From Sphingobacteriales bacterium (GTDB lineage: Bacteria > Bacteroidota > Bacteroidia > Chitinophagales > Chitinophagaceae): DNA of 64,000 nucleotides. This document shows, in pieces, positions 41,555 through 51,218 of the stretch. How positions within the stretch are numbered: the stretch's first letter is position 1; the number at the start of each line of letters is the position of its first letter. The notes below the pieces were generated by a model. It was not told the origin of the DNA. It ran no database searches and saw nothing but the letters and a program-made list of their open reading frames with translations. The DNA lies in assembly GCA_003963365.1 (NCBI GenBank), contig RXJG01000004.1, positions 412,009 to 476,008 of the forward strand, in the 5' to 3' direction. The position numbers and the translations under genes were made by a program.

Positions 41555-42946
41555 TTAATCAAACCGGCTCTTCTCTTTCATCATCTTCTCTACTTCAGCA
41601 ACCGTTCTGGGAGAAGCAGCCGATAAATTCTTACGCCCATCTTTAGTAATTAAAATATCATCCTCAATCCGCACTCCAATACTCCACCATTTTTTATCGC
41701 AATTACTTCCCGGGGGGATATAAATGCCCGGCTCAACGGTTAGTACCACCCCTTCATCTAATGTTTGTAATCCCCAGTCATGTACATCCAAACCTAAATG
41801 ATGTGAAGTACCATGCGGAAAATATTTTCTTATTTCTGTTTCATCTTTAATAATGCCGAGTTTTATTAAACCTCTTGCAATTACTCTTGCTGCCACATTA
41901 TGCGGCTGACGGAATGGAATACCTGGTCTGCACTCTGCAATAGCACTGTCAGCAGCTTCTAATACTAATTCATAAATGATTTTTTGTTCAGTACTAAACT
42001 TACCGCTTACCGGAATCGTTCTTGTTACATCAGCACTGTATCCATGATATTCAGCTGCGCAATCACTCAATAACAATTCACCCGCCTGCATTAACCGCTG
42101 ATTAGTTTCATAATGTAAAATGCAACTATTATCTGCCGAACCATTGATGCATGGATAGCCGGGATATTCAGAACCATTCTTTTTAAAACTGTATTCCATA
42201 ATAGCCTGTGCCTGGTATTCCGTCATGCCGGGCTTAACTGCTTTCATTACCTCATTATGTCCTTCGCAACTGATGGTAACCGCTTTTTGAATCATATCAA
42301 TTTCTTCCGGTGTTTTGCTGTGGCGTAGTGTACGCAACAGCATTCCGGTATTGGTGGCTAATTTTTTATTGTCAGCAGTTATCAAACTATCAACAATACC
42401 TGCCATCTTTGATAATGGGTCAACCACTCTTTTTGTTTTTGCCAGTATCTCTTCGTTTTTATACAAACTGTAGACAGAATCAAATTTTGAAAGCGGAATA
42501 GTATTGCCATCAAACTGTGTATACGTAAATACATTTTCAATTCCCAACTTTTGTGGTGCTCTTTCAGCACCTAAAATCTTACCTGTCCATAATTCCTTTA
42601 ATGGATCTCTTGGCTGAACGAATAAAAATTCATTGGCAGTTTTACCAAGAATAGTTTGCGGTTCTTTAAAAATTAATAACAACGCATTTGGTTCGTCAAA
42701 ACCTGTTAGATAGAAGAAGTTTTTATTTTGCGAGTACTGAAAATCGATATCATTACTGCGGTTACGAACCTGTGCAGCAAAAAATACACCAACGGTATTG
42801 GGCGCCATCTTTTCCCTGAATGCAGCCCTTCTTCCTGCATGAAAAGCCGGGCTTAAATAATCGCTTGGATACTCTGTTTGTTGCTGGGCAAAACTGCCTT
42901 CAGTCAGCGTTAAAATCAATACTAATAACTGTAAACTTTTTCTCAT
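41555..42946 (-). CDS. Secreted/periplasmic Xaa-Pro aminopeptidase (aminopeptidase P, M24B)
   Basis: The 463-residue protein has a signal peptide (about 1-20, GSFAQ), an N-terminal creatinase-like domain, and an M24 pita-bread domain with the dimetal ligands: Asp in LLSDCAAEYHG (about 292), Asp in SADVTRT (about 303), His in FPHGTSHHLG (about 378), Glu in VEPGIY (about 414) and Glu in RIEDD (about 437). It removes N-terminal residues before proline. The signal peptide suggests that it acts outside the cytoplasm. Confidence 0.92.
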   Translation of the reverse strand: MRKSLQLLVLILTLTEGSFAQQQTEYPSDYLSPAFHAGRRAAFREKMAPNTVGVFFAAQVRNRSNDIDFQYSQNKNFFYLTGFDEPNALLLIFKEPQTILGKTANEFLFVQPRDPLKELWTGKILGAERAPQKLGIENVFTYTQFDGNTIPLSKFDSVYSLYKNEEILAKTKRVVDPLSKMAGIVDSLITADNKKLATNTGMLLRTLRHSKTPEEIDMIQKAVTISCEGHNEVMKAVKPGMTEYQAQAIMEYSFKKNGSEYPGYPCINGSADNSCILHYETNQRLMQAGELLLSDCAAEYHGYSADVTRTIPVSGKFSTEQKIIYELVLEAADSAIAECRPGIPFRQPHNVAARVIARGLIKLGIIKDETEIRKYFPHGTSHHLGLDVHDWGLQTLDEGVVLTVEPGIYIPPGSNCDKKWWSIGVRIEDDILITKDGRKNLSAASPRTVAEVEKMMKEKSRFD

Positions 42947-43044
42947 ATTCTGGTAATTAAAAGAATTGGTTTCTGAACAACGGTTTCAAATATAGAAAAG
43001 GATAAACTATGACCAGCATTATTTCCATAAATGGACAATCTGGC

Positions 43045-43052
43045 TATCTTTG
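43045..43052 (+). promoter_or_regulatory. Bacteroidota -7 promoter box of glyS
   Basis: TATCTTTG is an exact TAnnTTTG match ending 8 nt before the ATG at 43061. Transcription would start only a few bases before the codon, giving a near-leaderless mRNA. This also argues against the longer upstream start at 43031. Confidence 0.6.
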
Positions 43053-43060
43053 CGGCCATT

Positions 43061-44533
43061 ATGGCAACAGTTGATAATAGTGTTTTCCAGGCGATCATTT
43101 CGCATGCTAAAGAATATGGTTTTGTATTTCCTTCCAGTGAAATATATGATGGTTTAAGTGCTGTATACGATTATGGTCCGTGGGGTGTGGAGTTAAAGAA
43201 GAACATCCGTGATTACTGGTGGAATGAGATGACCCGCATGCATGATAATATTGTGGGTATTGATGCTGCCATTTTCATGCACCCAACAACCTGGAAAGCT
43301 TCCGGTCACGTTGATAATTTCAGTGACCCGATGATTGATAACAAAGACAGCAAAAAACGTTATCGTGTTGACCATTTGATAGAAGCTCATGCAGAAAAGC
43401 TGAATGCTGAAGGCAAAACGCAGGATGCTGAAGCATTAATTGCTGCTATGGATGCTTTATTAGCGAAAGAAGATTTTGCCGGATTAAAGCAATTGATTGA
43501 GGATAATAAAATGACTTGTTCAGTAAGTGAAACCTGTAACTGGACAGATGTTCGCCAGTTCAACCTCATGTTCTCTACTGAATTTGGTTCTACTGTTTCA
43601 TCCGATGATGAAGACAATAAAGTGTATTTAAGACCAGAAACGGCACAGGGTATATTCGTAAACTTTCTGAATGTGCAAAAAACTGCGAGGATGAAAATTC
43701 CTTTTGGTATTGCACAGGTAGGTAAAGCCTTTCGCAATGAAATTGTGGCCCGCCAATTCATCTTCCGTATGCGGGAGTTTGAACAAATGGAAATGCAATT
43801 CTTTATTCGCCCCGGGTCACAAAAACAATGGTACGAATACTGGAAGGCTGAGCGTATGAAATGGCACCAGGCATTGGGTATTCCTGCCGCCAAATATCGG
43901 TTTCATGACCACGTTAAGTTAGCCCACTATGCAGATGCTGCGGTGGATATTGAATACGAATTCCCGATTGGCTGGAAAGAAGTGGAAGGTATTCACAGTC
44001 GCACCGATTTCGATTTGGGCAATCACCAAAAGTACAGCGGGAAAAAAATGCAGTACTTCGATAATGATTTGAATGAAGAGGGAAAACCAATTGGTAATTA
44101 TGTTCCGTATGTAATTGAAACTTCCATTGGTTTGGACAGGATGTTCCTGCTGGTATTATCTCATGCTTATGCAGAAGAAAAGTGGACAAAAGAAGATGGT
44201 AAAGAAGACAGCCGGGTAGTTTTAAAAATTCCACCAAAAGTGGCTCCGATAAAGCTGGCAGTTTTACCATTATTGAAGAAAGATGGCTTGCCAGAAATAG
44301 CCCGGGAGTTAATGAAAGAATGCCGGGACGATTTTTATTGCTTTTATGAAGAGAAAGATACCATTGGTAAGCGTTATCGCCGCATGGATGCATTGGGTAC
44401 GCCTTTTTGCGTAACCATTGACCATCAGACTAAAGAGGACAACACTGTAACCATCCGTTATAGAGATACCATGACCCAGGAGCGGATTCCCCTGGGTAGG
44501 GTAAGGGAAACAGTGTTGTCAAAAATTAAGTAA
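43061..44533 (+). CDS. glyS: Glycyl-tRNA synthetase (alpha2 type)
   Basis: The 490-residue class II synthetase of the homodimeric type has motif 1 in SEIYDGLSAVYDYGPWGVELKKNI (about 23-46), the YLRPETAQGIFVNF block (about 198-211), motif 2 in GKAFRNEIVARQFIFRMREFEQME (about 227-250), motif 3 with ETSIGLDRMFL (about 364-374), and a C-terminal anticodon-binding domain (about 395-490). It charges tRNA-Gly. The ATG at 43061 gives MATVDNSVFQ; the upstream one lies across the promoter box. Confidence 0.95.
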   Translation: MATVDNSVFQAIISHAKEYGFVFPSSEIYDGLSAVYDYGPWGVELKKNIRDYWWNEMTRMHDNIVGIDAAIFMHPTTWKASGHVDNFSDPMIDNKDSKKRYRVDHLIEAHAEKLNAEGKTQDAEALIAAMDALLAKEDFAGLKQLIEDNKMTCSVSETCNWTDVRQFNLMFSTEFGSTVSSDDEDNKVYLRPETAQGIFVNFLNVQKTARMKIPFGIAQVGKAFRNEIVARQFIFRMREFEQMEMQFFIRPGSQKQWYEYWKAERMKWHQALGIPAAKYRFHDHVKLAHYADAAVDIEYEFPIGWKEVEGIHSRTDFDLGNHQKYSGKKMQYFDNDLNEEGKPIGNYVPYVIETSIGLDRMFLLVLSHAYAEEKWTKEDGKEDSRVVLKIPPKVAPIKLAVLPLLKKDGLPEIARELMKECRDDFYCFYEEKDTIGKRYRRMDALGTPFCVTIDHQTKEDNTVTIRYRDTMTQERIPLGRVRETVLSKIK

Positions 44534-44620
44534 TTCGTATATGATTTTGTGATAATTTTGCGTTTATTGTGATTGGCTTGAGGAGTTTTTGCTTATTTAT
44601 AATCCTGAAATTAAGTACCT

Positions 44621-44920
44621 ATGACCAATAACCTTGTTTTAATTGATATAAATATGGAATTTCATCTCAGTTTAGTAGAGTTATTTTTTGTAGCATTTTT
44701 CCCGTTTGCTATTTCCTTATTCTTCCGGCAGTATACCATTAATAAACTGAAGAAGAATGTGAAAGACCTGGGCAATGAATTACAAATGTGTAATGAACAC
44801 CTGTTAAGTGCCCAGCAGGAAAACGGGGTTCTTCGTAAAAAAATTGACCAACTGGAAGATGAACGAAAGCGGGTAGAAATGTTGCGGGAAGAAACTAAGA
44901 AGAAAAGTTCCGCTGCGTAA
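44621..44920 (+). CDS. Small membrane-anchored coiled-coil protein
   Basis: The 99-residue protein has one N-terminal transmembrane helix (about 17-36, LVELFFVAFFPFAISLFF) and a Lys/Glu-rich coiled coil (about 40-99; LSAQQENGVLRKKIDQLEDER). Start may be 44621 or the internal ATG at 44654. No family recognised. It is followed by a strong terminator and is convergent with scpA. Confidence 0.65.
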   Translation: MTNNLVLIDINMEFHLSLVELFFVAFFPFAISLFFRQYTINKLKKNVKDLGNELQMCNEHLLSAQQENGVLRKKIDQLEDERKRVEMLREETKKKSSAA

Positions 44921-44950
44921 CAGCACTTACTGATATTAACCTGTAAAATA

Positions 44951-44979
44951 AATCCCACCTAATGGTGGGATTGGTTTTT
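44951..44979 (+). terminator. Intrinsic terminator
   Basis: Stem AATCCCACC / GGTGGGATT with a TAAT loop, then GGTTTTT, downstream of the coiled-coil gene; the stem may also serve the convergent scpA gene. Confidence 0.85.
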
Positions 44980-44998
44980 AAAATATTTTGTTTGCAGG

Positions 44999-45781
44999 TT
45001 AATTCGTAATCAAATCTGCCACCACTTCCTCTTCACGGTTTTCATTCCATTCCACAATAAAATTATTTCTTCCTTCACCGGTTAATAAGGTCATAAACCG
45101 CTGTTGTGCCAGTTCTAAGAGCGATAAAAAAAGAAAGATAGCATGGATGCGGTTTTCGCATACATCAAATATTTTTTCAAAAGACATAGTTTTTTCCCGT
45201 TTCACTGTATCCAGCACATAATCTCGGCTGCCTTCCATCGTGTAGTTATATTTTACTACTGTATGAACAGGCTTGTTATTACGTTCGTTCATCTTCTTCA
45301 TTACCCGTTCAAACGTTTTCATCAGTTTGAACAACGTAATGGATTGTATCTCGGTTCCTTCCCCGCTTTCTTCCCCTATAATGGAAAGTTCATCTTTTAT
45401 ATTTCCCCGCTTTAGCATTTGCATTCGCCTGGCTTCCATTTCGGCCATTTGAAGGGAGGCTTCCTTGTAACGTTTGTACTCCAGCAGTTTATCAATCAGT
45501 TCCTGGCGTGGGTCTATTTCGTTACCCATTGCATCCAGTTCTTTGCGGGGTAATAACATTTTAGCTTTGATACGCATCAGCGTAGAAACAAACAGGATAA
45601 ATTCACTCGAGAGCTCAATGTTCAGTTTTTCCCCCTCATGAATAAATTCAAGAAAATCTTTAATGATTTTGGTGATGGGAATATCATAGATATCCAGTTC
45701 ATCTCTTTCAATAAAAAAAAGCAGGAGATCGAACGGGCCTTCAAATTGCGATAATTTAATCTGGAATGTTGCGGTATTCAC
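44999..45781 (-). CDS. scpA: Segregation and condensation protein A (kleisin)
   Basis: The ~260-residue kleisin bridges the SMC heads in chromosome condensation. The N-terminal block IKLSQFEGPFDLLLFFIERDELDIYDIPI is diagnostic, followed by the SMC-neck helices (FILFVSTLMRIKAKMLLPRKE) and a C-terminal winged helix (SRDYVLDTVKREKTMSFEKIFD). I prefer a GTG start at 45781 (VNTATFQIKL); an ATG at 45835 would add 18 atypical residues. scpB is not adjacent. Confidence 0.88.
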   Translation of the reverse strand: MNTATFQIKLSQFEGPFDLLLFFIERDELDIYDIPITKIIKDFLEFIHEGEKLNIELSSEFILFVSTLMRIKAKMLLPRKELDAMGNEIDPRQELIDKLLEYKRYKEASLQMAEMEARRMQMLKRGNIKDELSIIGEESGEGTEIQSITLFKLMKTFERVMKKMNERNNKPVHTVVKYNYTMEGSRDYVLDTVKREKTMSFEKIFDVCENRIHAIFLFLSLLELAQQRFMTLLTGEGRNNFIVEWNENREEEVVADLITN

Positions 45782-45898
45782 ACAGTTCAATTTTACAATA
45801 AAACAAAATCCCAATCCGATAACTGACTGGGACATTGCAAATTTATAGTTTACACAATAAATCAGTGATTTAATTTTTCACAAAAAAGAGCCGGTTAT

Positions 45899-46837
45899 TC
45901 AGAACTTATAAGCCAGCCCGATACCCATTAGTTCCTTTAGTTGAAGCCTGGGCCCGCCCGGTGTTCCATCTTTACTAACGGTTTTTACATCATTATCATA
46001 AATCATATCAACATTCAGACTCATGTTTATGAATTTGGTCACTTTTACTGCCAATATATTTGTCCAGAAAACATCGATATTCATGGGATCATGTTTATAA
46101 TTGGAAAAGAGATCCAGCCTGGTTTTATAGGTTGCATTGGTGCTGATATTTTTAAAATAATTAGCCGATAAGTAAGCACCAATTTCATTTATTGATTTTT
46201 TGCCGGGCATAACACCAAATGCGCCTGCTGCCGATAAAGAATCATCGTTAACAATCACCCATCTTGATGTAATGGGAGAAATGAACAGTGAAAAATTATC
46301 AGTCGGTTTAAAATCCAAACCCAATGATGTGAGCAGGTAAGCCGGAGCAAAAAAAGCGGATGTTTTTATTTTTCTATCACCCGATGGATAGGCAAAGCCA
46401 TCGGCAAACTGGGTTCGTAAGTTAAATAAGCCACTCAGGTACCATTTAGGAGCAACTTCATAACCATACTTGGATAAAAGATCAATACGGTCATCGGCTT
46501 TGCGTTGTCCTAAGCTGGTGGTATTAACTACCCCATATGCAAGGTCAAGATTATTATCCCAGGAATTTTTTCCTTTTTTATAAAAAGCGTACAGGTTTAA
46601 AAAACTGGTTACAGAAAAAGTGGCTTTATCACCCCCGGCTGCCCAATTGCTTAATGCACCCTGGTTAATGTTTACATTAAAAAGTCCGCCCTTTTTCCAT
46701 GTTTTTACAGTAGTATCAGCGGCATCTTTTTTAATTTCTTTGGCTGCATCTGCCTGCAGTTTTTTTACCGCTGCATCCTGGGCGTGTAAAAAAATTATGG
46801 TAGTGGAAAGTAATATAATAAGAAGGGTCCTTTTCAT
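45899..46837 (-). CDS. DUF3078 protein, probable outer-membrane beta-barrel
   Basis: The 312-residue protein has a signal peptide (about 1-20, IIFLHAQ), a helical linker rich in Lys/Asp/Ala, and a beta-rich DUF3078 domain (GGLFNVNINQGALSNWAAGGD about 50-70) ending in YKF, typical of Bacteroidota barrels. Function unknown. I chose the ATG at 46837, which begins the signal peptide (MKRTLLIILLS); the upstream codons overlap the neighbouring terminator. Confidence 0.88.
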   Translation of the reverse strand: MKRTLLIILLSTTIIFLHAQDAAVKKLQADAAKEIKKDAADTTVKTWKKGGLFNVNINQGALSNWAAGGDKATFSVTSFLNLYAFYKKGKNSWDNNLDLAYGVVNTTSLGQRKADDRIDLLSKYGYEVAPKWYLSGLFNLRTQFADGFAYPSGDRKIKTSAFFAPAYLLTSLGLDFKPTDNFSLFISPITSRWVIVNDDSLSAAGAFGVMPGKKSINEIGAYLSANYFKNISTNATYKTRLDLFSNYKHDPMNIDVFWTNILAVKVTKFINMSLNVDMIYDNDVKTVSKDGTPGGPRLQLKELMGIGLAYKF

Positions 46838-46863
46838 AATAAAACCATTTAAAGGTTGAGCAA

Positions 46864-46893
46864 TAAAAAGCGGCACCTGTTTAGGGTGCCGCT
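46864..46893 (-). terminator. Intrinsic terminator of mscL
   Basis: Stem AGCGGCACC / GGGTGCCGCT around a 6-nt loop; on the minus strand it is followed by TTTTT (46864-46868), 20 nt after the mscL stop. Confidence 0.85.
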
Positions 46894-46912
46894 AATAATA
46901 AAATTAATGGGG

Positions 46913-47332
46913 TTATCTTTTTAGAGAATCCCTTATCTCCATTAATAATTTGTCGGTAGAAGAAGGTTGGGCAGGCGCAGGAGGAGCCTCTTTCTTCATT
47001 TTATTAATGGCCTTTACAATGAGGAACATTACAAACGCAACGATTATAAAATCGATTACATTGGTAACAAAAGTACCCCATTTTAAGACTACGGCCGGGT
47101 CTCCCGACACTACTTTACCGGCAGCATCTTTTACTTCTGTGCTTTGCCGTAATATCCAGGATTTGTCATTGAAATTAGCACCGCCGGTTAGTAGTGTAAT
47201 TAGCGGAGCAATTAATCCTTCTGTAAAGGCAGTTATTACTTTACCCACTGCCGCCCCCATTACAAAGGCAACAGCGATGTCAACGAGACTGCCCTTCATG
47301 GCAAACTCCTTGAATTCTTTCAGCATTCCCAT
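46913..47332 (-). CDS. mscL: Large-conductance mechanosensitive channel
   Basis: The 139-residue protein has the MscL N-terminal helix and TM1 gate (FKEFAMKGSLVDIAVAFVMGAAVGKVITAF, about 6-35), a periplasmic loop, TM2 (FVTNVIDFIIVAFVMFLIVKAINKM, about 88-112) and the C-terminal helix (LLMEIRDSLKR). Pentameric channels release solutes on hypo-osmotic shock. Single-gene unit. Confidence 0.96.
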   Translation of the reverse strand: MGMLKEFKEFAMKGSLVDIAVAFVMGAAVGKVITAFTEGLIAPLITLLTGGANFNDKSWILRQSTEVKDAAGKVVSGDPAVVLKWGTFVTNVIDFIIVAFVMFLIVKAINKMKKEAPPAPAQPSSTDKLLMEIRDSLKR

Positions 47333-47464
47333 AAAAAAATGGTTTTAGGTTAAGAAATAAATAAGAAAGTGGTTTTTACCAATGTGGAAGGATAAGTAGT
47401 TATAAATATAAAGATTTATTATTAATTGCAAAATAATTTCAAATTTGAGTAAGGATTAAGCAGT

Positions 47465-47472
47465 TAAATTTG
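47465..47472 (+). promoter_or_regulatory. Promoter of the EamA transporter gene
   Basis: TAAATTTG matches the TAnnTTTG -7 element, with TTTG at 47444-47447 as a -33 element 17 nt upstream. The ATG is at 47496, giving a leader of about 18 nt. Confidence 0.55.
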
Positions 47473-47495
47473 CCTTTCTACGGAAATGAATTTAG

Positions 47496-48377
47496 ATGAA
47501 AGCAAAATCGACCGACTGGTTAATTTTTATCAGCATTTGTATTATTTGGGGCAGTTCCTTTATACTGATGAAAAGGGGTATGTTCGATCATGCCGGCAAT
47601 TCCACCTTATCGGCTTTTCAGGTAGCGGCATTAAGAATGCTTTCAGCAGGAGTAATATTATTACCCATAGCCATTAAAAATTTTTCCAGTATCCCGGTGA
47701 AAAGAACCGGCATTCTGATACTTTCAGGTTTAATAGGAAGTTTCTTTCCCGCCTTTTTGTTTTGTATAGCAGAAACAAAGATCAATAGTGCTCTTGCAGG
47801 GACACTTAACGCAGTTACACCACTTTTTGTCATTATTATAGGGGGATTACTTTTTCATCAAAAAGTAGCTGCTCAAAAAATAATTGGTGTGGTAGTAGGC
47901 CTTATCGGAAGCATCCTACTATTTCTGTCTCATGGTTATGAAGAACTGGGCTATGTGGAATATGCACTTTTTGTTTTACTGGCCACTATCCTGTATGGGC
48001 TTAATGTAAATATTGTGCAGCGTCATTTAAAGGATATTCCTTCGGTACAAATTGCAGCTATCGGTTTTTCCTTATTAATTCCTGCTTCTGTGCTGGTATT
48101 ATACTTTACTGGTTATTTTAACCTGTCTTTATCTAAAAATGAATATTTAATCTCCACCTTTTTTTCCTGTTTACTCGGTGTAATGGGTACGGCATTTGCC
48201 TCCATTATATTTTATATGCTGGTAAAACGAACCAGTGCATTGTTTTCATCATTGGTAACTTATGGAATTCCTTTTGTAGCTATTGGCTGGGGTTTATTGG
48301 CCGGGGAAACAGTTACCTTAATGCAGATAGCCTGTTTAGCGGTTATTTTATTGGGAGTTTACCTGGCTAACAGGTAA
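47496..48377 (+). CDS. EamA/DMT-family transporter
   Basis: The 293-residue protein has ten transmembrane helices formed by two EamA repeats (IIWGSSFILMKRGM at about 16-29; second repeat from about 150). Members export metabolites or amino acids; the substrate cannot be read from sequence. A second, shorter frame starting at 47486 overlaps its start and is not real. It is followed by a terminator. Confidence 0.9.
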   Translation: MKAKSTDWLIFISICIIWGSSFILMKRGMFDHAGNSTLSAFQVAALRMLSAGVILLPIAIKNFSSIPVKRTGILILSGLIGSFFPAFLFCIAETKINSALAGTLNAVTPLFVIIIGGLLFHQKVAAQKIIGVVVGLIGSILLFLSHGYEELGYVEYALFVLLATILYGLNVNIVQRHLKDIPSVQIAAIGFSLLIPASVLVLYFTGYFNLSLSKNEYLISTFFSCLLGVMGTAFASIIFYMLVKRTSALFSSLVTYGIPFVAIGWGLLAGETVTLMQIACLAVILLGVYLANR

Positions 48378-48382
48378 TAAAA

Positions 48383-48417
48383 AATCCGCCTTAAAGAGCG
48401 GATTCAGTATTTTTTTA
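48383..48417 (+). terminator. Intrinsic terminator
   Basis: Stem AATCCGC / GCGGATT with an 8-nt loop, then CAGTATTTTTTT, just after the EamA gene; convergent frr lies on the other side. Confidence 0.8.
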
Positions 48418-48424
48418 ATTCAGG

Positions 48425-48985
48425 TTATACAGACATAATTTCTTTTTCCTTTGACTGGAGATGTTTATCAATCAGGGTAATATGTTTATCGGTAATTTCC
48501 TGCACATCTTTTTCACTGTCTTTTGCAGCATCTTCACTCAATCCGTCTTTTTGTAATTTTTTAATCTTTTCAATAGCATCCCGGCGTATATTACGGATAG
48601 CCACTTTAGAATGTTCGCCTTCAGCATTTACTTTTTTCACCAGTTCTTTTCTTCTTTCTTCAGTTAAAGGAGGTAAAAAGAGACGAATTTGCACACCATC
48701 ATTTTGAGGAGTAATACCAATGTTTGCCGCAATAATAGAACGTTCAATCGGCTGCAGCATATTTTTTTCCCACGGTTGAATACTAATAGTTCTTGCGTCG
48801 AGCACCGTAATATTTCCAACCTGGTTAATAGGAGTGGGGTTGCCGTAATAATCTACCACTAACCCATCCAGCATTTGAGGATTAGCCCTTCCGGCTCTTA
48901 TCTTGGTAAGTTCGCTTTCAAGGTGGGCAATAGCTTTTTGCATGTGGTCTCTGGTCTCGTTCAATATAGAAGCAATATCAGCCAT
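48425..48985 (-). CDS. frr: Ribosome recycling factor
   Basis: The 186-residue three-helix-bundle protein with hinge has ELTKIRAGRANPQMLDGLVVDYYG (about 25-48), the domain II motif ISIQPWEKNML (about 67-77) and the C-terminal KDSEKDVQEITDKHI. It splits post-termination ribosomes with EF-G. The usual partner pyrH is not adjacent. Confidence 0.96.
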   Translation of the reverse strand: MADIASILNETRDHMQKAIAHLESELTKIRAGRANPQMLDGLVVDYYGNPTPINQVGNITVLDARTISIQPWEKNMLQPIERSIIAANIGITPQNDGVQIRLFLPPLTEERRKELVKKVNAEGEHSKVAIRNIRRDAIEKIKKLQKDGLSEDAAKDSEKDVQEITDKHITLIDKHLQSKEKEIMSV

Positions 48986-49044
48986 AAAATAAAAATTTTA
49001 GCGGAGCAAAGCTAATTAATCAGAACCAGAAAATAAGAAAACTA

Positions 49045-50163
49045 TTATTCGTTGTTGACAACGGCTTTGGGTTTGATGAAAGGGATAACTTTGGTTTCTT
49101 TTTCTTCTTTGTCATCGGAGGCAGCAAATAATTTTGGCCTGGGCCTGGTGTAAAACAATATGGATATAACAGAGAAGCCTGTACTAACCATCCCAAAAAT
49201 GAGCCAGGTACTTCCTACATATCTGAAGAAGTAGGCAACGGCAGCAAATATTACATTGGCTATCACAATGCTAAAGGTTACCATACTATGCGTAAGACCG
49301 CGGTCGAGTAATAAATGATGAATATGGTTCCTGTCGGGACTAAATGGTGAACGACGATATAGTATTCGAATACCAAATACTCTTAATGTATCAAACAACG
49401 GAACCATTAAAATAGCAAACCCAATTGCGGGGGCTGCAATAAGTGGCATGGTGATGTTAGGATCATCAGCTGCATTAATAAATTTTATAACCAGTATCGC
49501 ATTCACCAAACCAATCAGCATTGCCCCGGTATCTCCCATAAATATTTTTGCAGGAGAATAATTAAATATGAGGAAAGCTGCTAATGAACCGGCCAGCGAA
49601 AAACCCATTACTGCCAGCATAAGATGGCCCACATTGAGAAAATATAATCCAAATGCAGCAGATGTAAATACTCCCAGTGAACCCGCAAGCCCATCAACAC
49701 CATCAATTAAATTGAAAGAATTGATCACCACTATAACGGTAAAATAGGTTAGGGCAAGACTGAAAAATTCCGGCAATTGCTGTATACCCAAAAAACCATG
49801 CATACTGGTTATTTGCACCCCGCCTTTATAAATGATAATAAAAGCAGCCATCAATTGTCCCAGGAATTTTTTTATTGGCGACAAAATGAGAATATCATCT
49901 TTTAATCCAAGAAAGAAAATAACAAAGGAAGCAGCTATGTAGTATTGCAATTCGGAACTTTGTTCGGGTGACGCAATCAGGATAGCTAACAGAAACCCCG
50001 CATAAATACCAAGGCCACCTAAAGAAGGAATAGGATTACTGTGAATTTTGCGTTCATCGGGTTCATCATATAATTTTTTTATATCAGATACTCTTATAAT
50101 AACCGGTATAGCATAAAAAGTTACTATAAATGCAATTGAAACGCCTATTAAGATGTGATCCAT
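49045..50163 (-). CDS. WecA/MraY-type polyprenyl-phosphate sugar-1-phosphate transferase
   Basis: The 372-residue membrane enzyme of the PNPT family has about 11 helices. Motifs are the Asp pair in FFLGLKDDIL (about 83-92), NSFNLIDGVDGLAG (about 147-160), IFMGDTGAMLIG (about 207-218), and the His-rich loop SPDRNHIHHLLLDRG (about 273-287) typical of WecA/TagO-like rather than MraY enzymes. It starts lipid-linked glycan synthesis by transferring a sugar-1-phosphate to undecaprenyl phosphate. It has a polar C-terminal tail. Confidence 0.9.
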   Translation of the reverse strand: MDHILIGVSIAFIVTFYAIPVIIRVSDIKKLYDEPDERKIHSNPIPSLGGLGIYAGFLLAILIASPEQSSELQYYIAASFVIFFLGLKDDILILSPIKKFLGQLMAAFIIIYKGGVQITSMHGFLGIQQLPEFFSLALTYFTVIVVINSFNLIDGVDGLAGSLGVFTSAAFGLYFLNVGHLMLAVMGFSLAGSLAAFLIFNYSPAKIFMGDTGAMLIGLVNAILVIKFINAADDPNITMPLIAAPAIGFAILMVPLFDTLRVFGIRILYRRSPFSPDRNHIHHLLLDRGLTHSMVTFSIVIANVIFAAVAYFFRYVGSTWLIFGMVSTGFSVISILFYTRPRPKLFAASDDKEEKETKVIPFIKPKAVVNNE

Positions 50164-50357
50164 GCAGTTTTTTTTAGTTTGATTACCTGGTGTTTTTCTA
50201 TCTTTTACTGCGCTGCGAACTTATGACAAATATCCTTAAGATTAAACGTATTTCCGCCCGAAAAATTCCTATTTCCTCCACATAGACTCCATTTTTGTTG
50301 AAAAAGTTTACCGGGCTGGTAAAAAAAATCCTTTAGCTTCGCCGCAATTTTTTAAAC

Positions 50358-51194
50358 ATGGCCGAATTAAAAGATATAGCAACGCAAATTCGCAGGGATA
50401 TAGTACGTATGGTGCATGGAGTGCAAAGTGGGCACCCGGGAGGCTCCCTTGGATGTACGGATTATTTTACCGCTCTTTATTTTAAAGTAATGAACCATAA
50501 CCCTGAGTTTAATATGAATGCTACGAATGAAGATGTATTCATATTATCAAACGGGCACATTTCGCCTGTATTTTATTCCACCCTGGCGAGAAGCGGTTAT
50601 TTTCCTGTGGAAGAATTAAAAACATTCCGCCGTTTAAATACCAGGCTCCAGGGCCACCCGGCTACTCATGAACATTTACCGGGGGTACGTATTGCTTCCG
50701 GTTCATTAGGTCAGGGAATGAGTGTGGCGCTTGGTGCTGCCTTAACTAAGAGACTGAACGGTGAGAAGAATATTGTGTATTCATTGCACGGTGATGGGGA
50801 ACTGGAGGAAGGACAAATATGGGAAGCAGCTATGGCAGCAGCACACCATAAAGTAGATAATCTTATTTCAACGATTGACTGGAATGGTCAGCAAATTGAT
50901 GGACCAACCGTTAAAGTGATGAACGTAGGAGATTTGGATGCCAAATTCAAAGCATTTGGATGGGAAGTATTACACCTCGATAAAGGAAATGATGTGGATG
51001 AAGTGGTAGCGGCATTAGAAAAAGCAAAAACTTTTACAGGCAAAGGGAAACCTATTGTAATACTGATGAAAACAGTTATGGGTAAAGGAGTGGATTTTAT
51101 GGAAGGCAGTCACGAATGGCATGGTATTGCACCTAATGATGAGCAATTAGCCAGGGCATTAGCACAATTACCGGAAACGTTAGGTGATTATTAA
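50358..51194 (+). CDS. Transketolase, N-terminal (TPP-binding) subunit
   Basis: The 278-residue N-terminal half of a split transketolase has HPGGSLGCTDYFTALYF (about 27-43), NGHISPVFY (about 70-78), the TPP motif GDGELEEGQIWEA (about 145-157) with N near 175, and HGIAPNDEQ. The pyrimidine-binding half usually follows as a second gene; here a terminator and a convergent gene follow, so the C-terminal partner must be elsewhere. It transfers two-carbon units in the pentose phosphate pathway. Confidence 0.93.
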   Translation: MAELKDIATQIRRDIVRMVHGVQSGHPGGSLGCTDYFTALYFKVMNHNPEFNMNATNEDVFILSNGHISPVFYSTLARSGYFPVEELKTFRRLNTRLQGHPATHEHLPGVRIASGSLGQGMSVALGAALTKRLNGEKNIVYSLHGDGELEEGQIWEAAMAAAHHKVDNLISTIDWNGQQIDGPTVKVMNVGDLDAKFKAFGWEVLHLDKGNDVDEVVAALEKAKTFTGKGKPIVILMKTVMGKGVDFMEGSHEWHGIAPNDEQLARALAQLPETLGDY

Positions 51195-51218
51195 TAGAAT
51201 TAACTGAAAATAATTATT

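Noticed and set aside
43387-44393. Two long minus-strand frames over glyS
   Set aside because: Both are antisense to the conserved glycyl-tRNA synthetase and match no protein pattern.
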